DNA from: CAZABC01 sp964483405
GTDB taxonomy: Bacteria > Chloroflexota > Limnocylindria > Limnocylindrales > CSP1-4
Direction of reading: 5' to 3'
Length of the DNA stretch: 11,667 nt
Assembly (NCBI GenBank): GCA_964483405.1
Contig: CAZABC010000054.1
Span: forward strand, 1-11,667
Shown here: one piece after another, positions 1 through 9,674 of the stretch
How positions within the stretch are numbered: the first letter of the stretch is position 1
Layout of the letters: each line of letters opens with the position of its first letter
Notes under the pieces: generated by a model
Seen by the model: only the letters and a program-made list of their open reading frames with translations
Database searches by the model: none
What the model was told of the DNA's origin: nothing
Program-made: the position numbers and the translations under genes

Positions 1-440
1 AGTTCGAGCGGGCGGCGGCGCTGCGCGACGAGATCCAGCAGATCCGCCTGCGGGTCCTCGAGCAGGACCAGTCGCTCATCGTCGGCCGGGCGGCGGAGCG
101 CGCGGCGGCGGAGCGGGCGGCGACGCGACCGACGGACCGGGCCTCGCGGACGGCGGGCCACGAAGCCGGGCCGGGCCCCGCCCTCGAGGTCACCGCGGTC
201 GAGGTGCTGCCGGCCGGGGAGGCCGGTCCGGGCGCCGACGGCGGGGCGGCCGTCGCGGGCGAGGAGGGCCCCGGCCCGGTGTCCGACTGGCTGCCGGGCA
301 TCCGCGACGAGCACGAGGAGGAGGGCGGCTGGCAGGCCCGCTGGCTCGACCGGCCGACCTGGGACCGGACGGTGACCCCGAACGTCCGCAGGCGGACCGG
401 CGGGCGGCCGGGCCGCAAGGGGCGCCCGCGGGGCTACTGA
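1..440 (+). CDS. uvrB: UvrB, excinuclease ABC subunit B, 3' end only
   Basis: Partial gene; reading frame enters at base 3 and stops at TGA 438-440, leaving 145 residues. The first visible residues, FERAAALRDEIQQIRLRVLE, match the C-terminal UVR motif of UvrB, the short helical hairpin that binds UvrC in nucleotide excision repair. UvrC carries a similar motif, but the presence of uvrA just downstream favours UvrB. After the UVR helix the protein does not end as UvrB normally does. It continues for about 120 residues: an Ala/Arg/Glu-rich stretch, an acidic Gly-rich stretch, then a more ordered-looking end with Trp residues (WLDRPTWDRTVTPNV) and a strongly basic terminus (GGRPGRKGRPRGY). The frame is uninterrupted between the UVR motif and the tail, so this looks like a genuine extension rather than a second gene. 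The promoter and helicase core lie outside the window. Confidence 0.82.
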   Translation, partial: FERAAALRDEIQQIRLRVLEQDQSLIVGRAAERAAAERAATRPTDRASRTAGHEAGPGPALEVTAVEVLPAGEAGPGADGGAAVAGEEGPGPVSDWLPGIRDEHEEEGGWQARWLDRPTWDRTVTPNVRRRTGGRPGRKGRPRGY

Positions 441-481
441 CAGGTGGTGCGCGCCGGCCGGAGCCGCGGCATCATCGGCGC

Positions 482-1333
482 ATGCGCTACGCCATCGACA
501 TCGCCCCGCTCGGCGACGAGCTGGCCGACCCGGCCACGATCATCCGGATGGCCCGGGCGGCCGAGGCCAGCGGCTGGGACGGCCTGAGCATCTGGGACTC
601 GACCGGCGTCTCGATGGGGACGGCGGCCCCGGATCCGTTCGTCGCCCTGGCCGGGGTGGCCGGGGCGACGGAGCGGCTCGCGCTCATCCTCTCGGTCGTC
701 GCCCTGCCGCGCCGCCGGCCGCAGCTCATCGCCCAGTCGGCGGCGACGCTCGACCGCCTGTGCGGCGGCCGGTTCGTGCTCGGCGTCGGCGCCGGCGGCG
801 ATCCGGGCGACTTCACGGCGTTCGGCGAGTCGTTCGAGCGGGGTCAGCGACTGGCGGCCATGGACGAGTCGCTCGGACTGGTCGACGCGCTCCTCCGCGG
901 CGAGACCGTCAGCCACGACGGGCCCGTCTACCAGTTCGATGGCGCGGCGATCGGTCCGCGCCCGGTCCAGCGGCCGCGACCGCCGATCTGGTTCGGCGGG
1001 ATGCGACCGGCGGCGCTCCGGCGGGCGGCCCGCCTCGACGGCTGGATCGCGATCGCGGTGACCGAGGACGGCTCGGCGATCGCGCTCGAGCCCGCCGGCC
1101 TGGCGGCGATGGTCGCCGACGTCCGCGCCGAACGGGAACGGCTCGGCCTGGCCGCCGAGCCGTTCGAGGTCGCGCTGTTCGCCTGGTCGGACGCCGGAGC
1201 GGCGGGCGCCGAGGTCGTCGCCGGCTACGAGCGCGCCGGGGCGACCTGGTGGCTCGAGAGCCTGTCCGGGATGCGCGGCCCGCTCGACGAGCTGCTGGCC
1301 CGGATCGAGGCGGGACCGCCGCGCCCGGCCTGA
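482..1333 (+). CDS. LLM-class (luciferase-like) flavin/F420-dependent oxidoreductase
   Basis: 283 residues, a normal length for a single-domain luciferase-like monooxygenase (TIM-barrel) enzyme. Visible family features are the N-terminal AAEASGWDGLSIWDS segment (about 27-40); a Pro-rich strand followed by AQSAATLDRLCGGRFVLGVGAGG (about 84-106), the usual cofactor-binding stretch; a GQRLAAMDESLGLVDALLRGE helix (about 121-141); and the HDGPVYQFDG hairpin with PRPPIWFGG (about 145-173). Members use FMN or coenzyme F420 to oxidise or reduce small organic substrates in the cytoplasm; cofactor and substrate cannot be read here. The ATG at 482 gives the expected short N-terminus, but no clear Shine-Dalgarno precedes it. 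It starts 41 nt after uvrB, so co-transcription with uvrB is plausible, and ends 50 nt before uvrA, which has its own promoter. A role in DNA repair is not implied by sequence. Confidence 0.9.
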   Translation: MRYAIDIAPLGDELADPATIIRMARAAEASGWDGLSIWDSTGVSMGTAAPDPFVALAGVAGATERLALILSVVALPRRRPQLIAQSAATLDRLCGGRFVLGVGAGGDPGDFTAFGESFERGQRLAAMDESLGLVDALLRGETVSHDGPVYQFDGAAIGPRPVQRPRPPIWFGGMRPAALRRAARLDGWIAIAVTEDGSAIALEPAGLAAMVADVRAERERLGLAAEPFEVALFAWSDAGAAGAEVVAGYERAGATWWLESLSGMRGPLDELLARIEAGPPRPA

Positions 1334-1340
1334 CCGCATT

Positions 1341-1356
1341 TCGAACACCTGTACGA
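1341..1356. promoter_or_regulatory. LexA (SOS) box upstream of uvrA
   Basis: TCGAAC-ACCT-GTACGA matches the Gram-positive/actinobacterial LexA operator (TCGAAC N4 GTTCGA) at 11 of 12 specified positions. The dyad extends outwards to TTTCGAACACCTGTACGAAA (1339-1358), in which 16 of 20 positions are symmetric. It lies in the 50-bp gap between the oxidoreductase stop and the uvrA GTG. It is centred about 35 bp upstream of the start predicted from the -10 box, so bound LexA would cover the -35 region. Excision repair genes are classical SOS targets. The regulator itself is not in the window, so its binding is inferred. Confidence 0.85.
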
Positions 1357-1383
1357 AACCGCCCGACGGCGTAGAATGCACCG

Positions 1384-1384
<1 letters not shown>
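1349..1384 (+). promoter_or_regulatory. uvrA promoter, predicted leaderless transcript
   Basis: A TAGAAT hexamer (1372-1377), one mismatch from TATAAT, stands out in otherwise GC-rich DNA. The 17-bp-spaced -35 position (1349-1354, CTGTAC) is weak and lies inside the LexA box. The -10 box ends 6 nt before the GTG at 1384, so transcription would begin at or within a base of the start codon. No Shine-Dalgarno lies upstream. This TANNNT-at-minus-7 layout is typical of leaderless genes in high-GC bacteria. The start site is predicted, not measured. Confidence 0.65.
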
Positions 1385-4467
<3,083 letters not shown>

Positions 4468-4479
4468 GGGAGGGACGCG

Positions 4480-4560
4480 ATGACGAGCGACGCGCGAACG
4501 AGCGACGGCGGCCCCGCCCCGGGGCGGCCGGTGGACGAGGGAGACCGGACGGATGCCTGA
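4480..4560 (+). CDS. Possible 26-residue leader ORF before the DUF6941-like gene
   Basis: ATG at 4480 preceded by a purine-rich GGGGAGGGA (4467-4475) at good ribosome-binding distance, immediately after the uvrA stop. The ORF of 26 codons ends at TGA 4558-4560, overlapping the ATG of the next gene (4553) in another frame. The peptide (MTSDARTSDGG...) is hydrophilic, acidic, and rich in Asp, Gly and Pro; it has no signal peptide, membrane segment or known motif. It could be a coupling leader that delivers ribosomes to the downstream start, or a chance ORF. The strong ribosome-binding site and the stop/start overlap are the only arguments for it. The downstream gene has its own ribosome-binding site, which weakens the case. 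Confidence 0.3.
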   Translation: MTSDARTSDGGPAPGRPVDEGDRTDA

Positions 4561-4990
4561 GATCGAGTTCGCGTTCCTCGCCGACGCGGCGCAGACGCGC
4601 CCAGGCGAGAAGTTCCACGTCATCGGCGGCGGCATCGCCCGGATCGGCGGGCGGACGTTCCCGCTTCGCCAGCCGCACATCTGCCTCGTCGTCGGCCTCA
4701 CCGTCGCCTCGACCGAGCTCGACCGCGAGCACGAGCTGCGGATCGTCCTGCTCGACCCGGACGGGCGGGAGCTCAGCGGGGCGACCGGCTCGCTCGTCGC
4801 CCACGGGCACGCGGACGGCCGCGACGAGCTGATCACGTTCTCGATCGACCTGTGGAACGTGACGTTCCCGGCACCCGGCGACCACTCGGTCCGGATCCTC
4901 GTCAACGGCTCGGAGCGCAAGCGGCTGCCGCTGCTGCTCGTCGGGGCGCCGGAGGCGCGACCGGCGCCGGGGCGACGACTCGACGCCTGA
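4553..4990 (+). CDS. DUF6941-like conserved protein
   Basis: 145 residues, cytoplasmic by appearance (no signal peptide or membrane segment). The opening strand EFAFLADAAQTRPGEKFHVIGGG (4-26), then FPLRQPHICLVVGLTV (36-51), EHELRIVLLDPDGREL (59-74) and a late DHSVRILVNG strand read as an all-beta sandwich. This resembles the DUF6941 family (AFLCDxA...GKL..LG...P...LVV.L...HEL.I.L.D.DG), named from memory of its sequence pattern; its function is unknown. The start is supported by GAGGGAGA (4537-4544) with an 8-nt gap. It follows uvrA by 85 nt with no terminator visible between, so read-through from the SOS promoter is possible. The next gene starts 7 nt after its stop. Confidence 0.8.
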   Translation: MPEIEFAFLADAAQTRPGEKFHVIGGGIARIGGRTFPLRQPHICLVVGLTVASTELDREHELRIVLLDPDGRELSGATGSLVAHGHADGRDELITFSIDLWNVTFPAPGDHSVRILVNGSERKRLPLLLVGAPEARPAPGRRLDA

Positions 4991-4997
4991 CCGCCGG

Positions 4998-5348
4998 ATG
5001 CCCGATCCACGCGTCCCGTCGTCGCGCGGCGGCCCGGTCGAGCGCCGCACCGCCCGCCACGAGTCGCCGGCCGTCGACGAGGCCGCGCTCGCCGCGGCGC
5101 GGGCCGCGGACCGGCTCCTCGCCGCCGCCAGCGAGCGCGACGCGACCCGCTGGATCGCCTTCCTGGGGCCGCTGCCCGACCGGCTCCGGGACGACCCGCC
5201 GGCCGACCTGCGCCGCGTCGCGATGCGGGCCCGGGCGGCCTACGGGCCGAAGGACTCCGTCCGCGATGCCCTGCCGGCCGACGTGACCGAGCCGTTCCTC
5301 GACGCGATCGACCGACTGCTGCGGGTCCTCAATAGAGAAAGGGGATGA
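4998..5348 (+). CDS. Hypothetical protein, small and helical
   Basis: 116 residues; family not recognised. The third codon position is almost always G or C except in the last five codons, which supports real coding. An Arg/Pro-rich N-terminus (1-25) is followed by a predicted helix EAALAAARAADRLLAAASE, the segment ATRWIAFLGPLPDRLRDD, an Arg-rich helix (LRRVAMRARAAYG), and a C-terminal amphipathic helix ending in LLRVLNRERG. No signal peptide or membrane segment is seen. The ATG lies 7 nt after the DUF6941-like stop and lacks a clear ribosome-binding site, so translation is probably coupled to that gene. Its last codons (aat aga gaa agg gga), AT-rich and rare for this genome, overlap the 3' end of the opposite-strand methyltransferase gene by 20 bp. 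Confidence 0.65.
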   Translation: MPDPRVPSSRGGPVERRTARHESPAVDEAALAAARAADRLLAAASERDATRWIAFLGPLPDRLRDDPPADLRRVAMRARAAYGPKDSVRDALPADVTEPFLDAIDRLLRVLNRERG

Positions 5349-5808
5349 GCCGCCGGGTCCGCGCCGCATAGGCCGGATACTCCGGGTAGTGGGCGACGAG
5401 CCACGCCTCCTCCCGGCGCGACTTCAGGCTGAAGAAGCCGAGGAGCACACCGGCCATGGCGAGCGCCGCCGGCGACGCCGTCAGCAGCCCGTAGCCGGCG
5501 GCGGCGACGACCAGGCCGCCGTAGATCGGGTGGCGGGCCAGGCGGTAGGCCCCGCGGTCGACGAGCCGGCCGCCGGCCCGTGGGTGGGGCAGGGGCGTCA
5601 GGTTCTCGCGGAGGTCGACGAGCCCCCGGACCGCGAGCCAGCCACCGGCGCCGATCAACCCGATCCCGGCGACCGCCATCGCGGCCGCGAGCGGCCCCGT
5701 CCAGGCCGGCCCGAGCGTGCCGGCCCACGCCGTCATCACGAAGAGGATCACCTGGATGGCGACCCAGCCCTCGCCGCGCGGGCCGAGGGAGGGGAGCTGA
5801 CGCTGCAT
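5329..5808 (-). CDS. ICMT/PEMT-like membrane methyltransferase
   Basis: 159 residues with about four hydrophobic segments (roughly 15-35, 42-62, 97-110, 112-126). The C-terminal half carries the signature of the isoprenylcysteine carboxyl methyltransferase/phospholipid methyltransferase-like family: GAYRLARHPIYGG (86-98), a Phe-Phe membrane helix, paired glutamates EE (133-134), then YPEYPAY (141-147) and RTRRLIPFLY at the end. These integral membrane enzymes use S-adenosylmethionine; bacterial members have varied and mostly unknown substrates, so lipid or small-molecule methylation is only inferred. It begins 9 bp after the helicase stop on the same strand and is probably co-transcribed with it, though no functional link is obvious. 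Its 3' end overlaps the convergent small gene. Confidence 0.87.
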   Translation of the reverse strand: MQRQLPSLGPRGEGWVAIQVILFVMTAWAGTLGPAWTGPLAAAMAVAGIGLIGAGGWLAVRGLVDLRENLTPLPHPRAGGRLVDRGAYRLARHPIYGGLVVAAAGYGLLTASPAALAMAGVLLGFFSLKSRREEAWLVAHYPEYPAYAARTRRLIPFLY

Positions 5809-5817
5809 CGGCGCATC

Positions 5818-7539
5818 CTACCGGGCGACCGGCCCGAGCTCGTCCGGGTCGAACGCCTCGGCGAGGAAGGGCGAGGGGCGAGCCGGATCGTACGAGAGGG
5901 TCAGGGAGCGGCGTGCCCGCGTCCAGGCGACGTAGGCGAGCCGGCGCTCCTCCTCGAGCGCCCGCCCGGGATCGGGCGCATCGGCGAGCGTCCTGGCGCT
6001 CGGGAACCGGTCGGCGTCCATCGCCACGGCGACGTGGTCGAACTCGAGGCCCTTGGTCGCGTGGGCGGTCGAGAGCGTCAGCGAGGCATCCTCGCGGCGG
6101 AGCGACGCCAGCCGGCGCCGGGCGTCCCCGACCGCGGCCGCGAAGGTCGCGAGGTCGCGGTACGGGGCCGCCCAGCCGAGGACCGCGGCCGCGACGTCGC
6201 CCGGCGACGCGTCGTCGTCGGCCGCGGCGGTGGGGCCGAAGGCGCCGGTCGGGTCGCCGGCGCCGGTCGGCGTGACGGGCCTCACGGGCTCCTCCGGCGG
6301 CGCGTCGGGTGGCAGCGCCGCCGCGGCCATCGCGAGCCGCACGAGCAGCGGTCGCGCCGGGTCGGTCGTCGCGGCCGCGGCGAGCAGCCGGTCGACCGCC
6401 GGGCTCTCGAGCGCGAGCGCCAGCCGCGGTGCCCGGAACGGCCGATCGGCCGCCAGCGCGGCGACGACCGCCGGCAGGAGCTCGCGGTTCGTCCGGGTGA
6501 GGATCGCCGCGGTCGATCCGTCCGGTGCGACCCCCGCGCTCCAGCTCGCGAGGATCCGCCCCCAGCGGGCGGCGTCATCACCGCCATCCGGCGCGAGGAC
6601 GAGCCGGCCGACCGACCGGGACCCCGCCCGGATCCGCTTGGCGAAGCGCTCGCGGTTGCGCTCGATCAGGCGGACCGCCCGCACGACGACCGGTCCCGGG
6701 CAGCGATGGTTCGTCTCGAGGTCGACCCGGCGCAGCCCCGGCAGCTCGGCCGCCAGCCCGAGGACCCGTCGGACATCGGCCAGGCGCCAGGCGTAGATGC
6801 ACTGGTCGTCGTCGCCCACGAGGAAGATCCGGTTCGCCGGCGCGGCGAGGCGGAGCGCCAGGCGGAGCTGCATCCGGTCGACGTCCTGGACCTCGTCCAC
6901 GAGGAGCTGGCCACACCGGCGCCGCCAGTGCTCGAGCAGGACCGGGTCCGCCTCCAGCGACCGGACCGCGCGCCGGACGAGGTCGTCGAAGTCGAGGCTG
7001 CCCGTCGTCGCGAGCGCCCGCTCGTAGTCGACGTAGGCCCGGGCGAGCGGTCCGGCCTCGGGGTCCGCCGCGATGGCCGTCGGGTCCACGTCGAGATCGA
7101 GCTTCAGCCGGGAGATCGCCGTGTCGAGCTCGCGGCGCTCGGCCGGTGTGGCCCCCGGGCGGATGCGCCGCAGCACCGCCTCGCGGTCGACGAGGGGCTC
7201 GACCGGCACGCCGGCGTCGCCGAGGATCTCCCGGCCGAGGGCGTGGAACGTCCGGACCCGCACGGCGTCCGGGGCGACCCCGAGCGCCTCCAGGGCCGCC
7301 GCGAGGCGGGTCGCGAGCTCCTCGGCCGCGCGGCGGTTGAAGGTGATCGCGGCGATCGTCGCCGGATCGACGCCGCCGTCGACGAGCCAGGCTGCCCGGG
7401 CGACCAGGGTCGTCGTCTTGCCGCTCCCGGCCGGGGCGACGCAGAGGACCGGCCCGGCCGGGGCCGTGGCAGCCGCCCGCTGGTCCGGCGCCAGGCGGGC
7501 CAGCCGCTCGAGGACGGCCGGATGGGTCGCGTCGCGCAT
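5818..7539 (-). CDS. UvrD/Rep-family (SF1A) DNA helicase, compact form
   Basis: 573 residues, ATP-dependent 3'-5' DNA helicase by family. Motifs in order: Q motif around LAPDQ (16-20); Walker A APAGSGKT (35-42); motif Ia TFNRRAAEEL (66-75); RTFHALG (96-102); Walker B VDEVQDVD (214-221); motif III GDDDQCIYAWR (242-252); NHRCP (277-281); motif V STAHATKGLEF (490-500); motif VI EEERRLAYVAWTRA (529-542). All catalytic motifs are present, so it should be active. It is shorter than UvrD, Rep or PcrA (about 650-750). The missing length lies between NHRC and motif V, the region of the regulatory 2B subdomain, and part of what remains (410-447) is Pro/Ala/Asp-rich and probably unstructured. No HRDC or nuclease domain follows. 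It is divergent from the 5'-nucleotidase genes and first of a two-gene minus-strand unit. It is not obviously the housekeeping UvrD. Confidence 0.93.
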   Translation of the reverse strand: MRDATHPAVLERLARLAPDQRAAATAPAGPVLCVAPAGSGKTTTLVARAAWLVDGGVDPATIAAITFNRRAAEELATRLAAALEALGVAPDAVRVRTFHALGREILGDAGVPVEPLVDREAVLRRIRPGATPAERRELDTAISRLKLDLDVDPTAIAADPEAGPLARAYVDYERALATTGSLDFDDLVRRAVRSLEADPVLLEHWRRRCGQLLVDEVQDVDRMQLRLALRLAAPANRIFLVGDDDQCIYAWRLADVRRVLGLAAELPGLRRVDLETNHRCPGPVVVRAVRLIERNRERFAKRIRAGSRSVGRLVLAPDGGDDAARWGRILASWSAGVAPDGSTAAILTRTNRELLPAVVAALAADRPFRAPRLALALESPAVDRLLAAAATTDPARPLLVRLAMAAAALPPDAPPEEPVRPVTPTGAGDPTGAFGPTAAADDDASPGDVAAAVLGWAAPYRDLATFAAAVGDARRRLASLRREDASLTLSTAHATKGLEFDHVAVAMDADRFPSARTLADAPDPGRALEEERRLAYVAWTRARRSLTLSYDPARPSPFLAEAFDPDELGPVAR

Positions 7540-7730
7540 CCCGCCAGCGTGGTGGCCGTCGCTTACTTGGCCCTCACGTTGCCCGCGCGCACCGGCTTCT
7601 GGTGGCCCCGGGTCGGCGCCGGCGAGCGACCGGATGCGCTCCCGGCGATCGGACGCTAGGCTAGGGTCCGGGTCGGTCCGGTGGGGTGTCCGGGCCGCGC
7701 GTCGCTCCGACAGCAGGGAGGATCACCATC
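7540..7730. promoter_or_regulatory. Divergent intergenic region, helicase / 5'-nucleotidase
   Basis: The 191 bp separate two outward-facing genes and must hold promoters for both. For the plus strand, overlapping TAGGCT (7657-7662) and TAGGGT (7662-7667) are -10-like hexamers, but neither has a convincing -35 at 17 bp. For the minus strand nothing better than a TAAGCG at about 7561-7566 was found, and the helicase ATG has no spaced Shine-Dalgarno. No LexA box is seen, so this helicase is probably not under the same SOS control as uvrA. No PHO-type repeat was recognised. Confidence 0.35.
7716..7722 (+). promoter_or_regulatory. Ribosome-binding site fixing the GTG start at 7731
   Basis: GGGAGGA, 8 nt before GTG 7731. 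It selects this codon over an in-frame GTG at 7686, which would add 15 residues ahead of the signal peptide and has no such site. Confidence 0.85.
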
Positions 7731-9401
7731 GTGCGTTCCATCTTCGGGGTCCGGGCAACGCGGGCGGTGGTGCTCGCGGTCGCCGCGGGGCTCCTCGTGC
7801 CGGCGATGTCGTTCGCCGCGCCGACCGGGACGGTCGACGTCCAGCTCCTGGCCATCAACGACTTCCACGGCAACCTCGAGCCCGGGAGCCTCAACACCAG
7901 CGGCACGCCGTCGGGCGGGGTCGAGTACCTCGCCACCCACGTCCGCGAGCGCGAGGCGACCAACCCGAACACCGTCGTCGTCTCGGCCGGCGACCTGATC
8001 GGGGCGAGCCCGCTCCTGTCGGCGCTCTTCCACGACGAGCCTACGATCGAGGCGATGAACCTCATCGGGCTCGACTTCAACGCCGTCGGCAACCACGAGT
8101 TCGACGAGGGCGTGGCCGAGCTCATCCGGATGCAGGAGGGCGGCTGCCACCCGGTCGACGGCTGCGGCGACGGGACGGACTTCGCCGGCGCCGACTTCCG
8201 CTTCCTCGCGGCGAACGTCCGCTGGGCGAGCAACGGCAAGACGATCTTCCCGGCCTACAAGATCCGCGCCTTCGCCGGCGTCAAGGTCGCCTTCGTCGGC
8301 GTCGTCACCGAGACGACCCCGACGATCGTCACCCCGTCCGGCGTCGCCGGCGTCGAGTTCGTCGACGAGGCCGACGCGGTCAACGAGCTCATCCCCAAGC
8401 TCCGCCAGCAGGGCGTCGAGACGGTCGTCGTGCTCATCCACGAGGGCGGCTTCGCCTCCGGCGGCATCAACGGCTGCACGGGCGCCTCGGGCCAGATCGT
8501 CGACATCGTCACCCGGATGAGCGACGAGGTCGACATGGTCGTGAGCGGCCACACCCACGCCGCCTACAACTGCGTCATCGACGGGACCCCGGTCTCGAGC
8601 GCGAGCTCGTTCGGGCGGGTCCTGACCGACATCGACATGACCCTCGACCGGTCGACCCGCGAGCCGGTCAGCATCAGCGTCAACAACCACGTCGTCACCC
8701 GTGGCGTGACGCCGGCCGCCGACGAGACGGCCCTCCTCGACCACTACCGGCCGTTCTACGCGCCGCTGGCCAACCGGGTCATCGGCAGTGTCACGGCCGA
8801 TATCACCCGGACCCCGAACGCCGCGGGCGAATCGGCCCTCGGCGACCTCATCGCCGACGGCCAGTTCGAGGCCACGGCCCCGACCGACTTCGGTGGTGCC
8901 GTCGTCGCGTTCATGAACCCGGGTGGCATCCGGGCCGACCTGACCTACGCCCAGATCTCGGGCGGTGAGGCGGCCGGCGAGGTCACCTACGCCGAGGCCT
9001 TCACCGTCCAGCCGTTCGGCAACAGCCTCGTCACGATGACCCTGAGCGGGGCCCAGATCGATACCCTGCTCGAGCAGCAGTTCGTCGGCTGCGGCCAGAC
9101 GTCGAACCGGATCCTCCAGGTCTCCGCCGGCTTCTCCTATACCTGGAGCGCGAGCGGCGGGGCCTGCGCCAAGGTCGACGCCTCGACCATCAAGATCGGC
9201 GGCGTCACGGTCGATCCGGCGGCCTCCTATCGGATCACCGTCAACAGCTTCCTCGCCGACGGCGGCGACAACTTCGTCGTCCTGCGCCAGGGCACCGACC
9301 GACTCGGCGGCGCCGTCGACCTCGACGCACTCGAGGCCTGGTTCGTGACCCATGGTGCGGCGTCGCCGACGCCGCTCGACCGGATCACGGTCGTGCCGTG
9401 A
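7731..9401 (+). CDS. Secreted bifunctional metallophosphatase/5'-nucleotidase
   Basis: 556 residues from the GTG chosen by its ribosome-binding site. Residues 1-29 form a Sec signal peptide: Arg-rich start, hydrophobic core, cleavage near SFA|AP. The metallophosphoesterase domain (about 35-320) carries all dimetal ligand motifs: NDFHG (D44, H46), SAGD (D88), GNHEFD (N121, H122, D125), H237 in LIHEGG, and GHTH (H274, H276). The 5'-nucleotidase C-terminal domain (about 345-540) has NPGGIR (396-401), QPFGN (427-431) and GGDNF (511-515), the substrate-binding loops. Six cysteines (139, 145, 249, 281, 454, 479) suggest disulfides, fitting an extracellular protein. The likely role is hydrolysing extracellular nucleotides to nucleosides and phosphate; exact substrates are not readable. 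No lipobox, LPXTG or C-terminal anchor is seen. A strong hairpin follows the stop, and a divergent paralogue lies downstream. Confidence 0.95.
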   Translation: MRSIFGVRATRAVVLAVAAGLLVPAMSFAAPTGTVDVQLLAINDFHGNLEPGSLNTSGTPSGGVEYLATHVREREATNPNTVVVSAGDLIGASPLLSALFHDEPTIEAMNLIGLDFNAVGNHEFDEGVAELIRMQEGGCHPVDGCGDGTDFAGADFRFLAANVRWASNGKTIFPAYKIRAFAGVKVAFVGVVTETTPTIVTPSGVAGVEFVDEADAVNELIPKLRQQGVETVVVLIHEGGFASGGINGCTGASGQIVDIVTRMSDEVDMVVSGHTHAAYNCVIDGTPVSSASSFGRVLTDIDMTLDRSTREPVSISVNNHVVTRGVTPAADETALLDHYRPFYAPLANRVIGSVTADITRTPNAAGESALGDLIADGQFEATAPTDFGGAVVAFMNPGGIRADLTYAQISGGEAAGEVTYAEAFTVQPFGNSLVTMTLSGAQIDTLLEQQFVGCGQTSNRILQVSAGFSYTWSASGGACAKVDASTIKIGGVTVDPAASYRITVNSFLADGGDNFVVLRQGTDRLGGAVDLDALEAWFVTHGAASPTPLDRITVVP

Positions 9402-9424
9402 TCCGCGCCTAGCGCGACCGGATC

Positions 9425-9458
9425 GAACGGCCGGCCCCGGCGACGGGGCCGGCCGTTC
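9425..9458 (+). terminator. Strong hairpin, GNRA-loop terminator after 5'-nucleotidase gene
   Basis: A perfect 15-bp stem (9425-9439 with 9444-9458) closed by the loop GCGA, a GNRA tetraloop, begins 24 nt after the stop codon. No U-run follows (CACGTCC), so it is not a canonical intrinsic terminator; U-less hairpins are commonly proposed as terminators or mRNA 3'-end stabilisers in very GC-rich genomes. Either way it marks the end of the 7731-9401 transcript and separates it from the next nucleotidase. Confidence 0.75.
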
Positions 9459-9661
9459 CACGTCCGTGCCCGGCCGGTCTCGGCCGCGTCGTGGTGACCG
9501 GGCGCACCGGCGGGTCGCCGTCGTGGCGGTCGCCCGGCCGCAACGGTCCGTTCGGCAGGCGTCCACGACACCCGCCGGGCGCTACCTTCCGGTCGGAGGT
9601 TTCCCGTGCGGCCGACCCGAGGGTGCTGGCCGCCTGCGTCCCCGACGTGTGCCCTCGTCGT

Positions 9662-9666
9662 GGAGG
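9662..9666 (+). promoter_or_regulatory. Ribosome-binding site for the gene starting at 9675
   Basis: GGAGG with an 8-nt gap to ATG 9675. The start is further supported by the signal peptide that follows directly. Confidence 0.8.
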
Positions 9667-9674
9667 CGCCTCGC

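Larger units (their letters stand above)
9402..9674. other. Intergenic region between the two 5'-nucleotidase genes
   Basis: 273 bp holding the 3' hairpin of the upstream gene (9425-9458) and, presumably, the promoter of the next. A TACCTT hexamer (9583-9588) is the best -10 candidate, about 90 bp before the ATG, but no -35 is clear. A weaker nested inverted repeat (9498-9504 with 9531-9537, inner 9516-9519 with 9525-9528) could fold in a 5' leader but is not exceptional at this GC content. No small gene or known riboswitch was recognised. Confidence 0.4.

Noticed and set aside
470..475. CATCAT as a leaderless -10 box for the LLM oxidoreductase
   Set aside because: It has the same spacing as the uvrA -10 box but matches TATAAT at only 4 of 6 positions and lacks the initial T; too weak to call.
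434..1381. 315-codon minus-strand open frame opposite the oxidoreductase
   Set aside because: Arg-rich shadow product without domains; the plus-strand LLM protein explains the region.
4514..4527. CCGCCCCGGGGCGG palindrome as a uvrA terminator
   Set aside because: Loopless 14-bp GC palindrome without U-run; such strings arise easily at this base composition.
5389..7659. 756-codon plus-strand open frame
   Set aside because: Antisense to the helicase and methyltransferase genes, which have clear motifs; its own product is low-complexity Arg/Gly/Pro.
9498..9537. Nested inverted repeat as a riboswitch or leader structure
   Set aside because: Short arms (7 and 4 bp), all G/C, with no conserved riboswitch core recognised.
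7656..9566. 636-codon minus-strand open frame
   Set aside because: Shadow of the first 5'-nucleotidase gene; no recognisable domain or ribosome-binding site.
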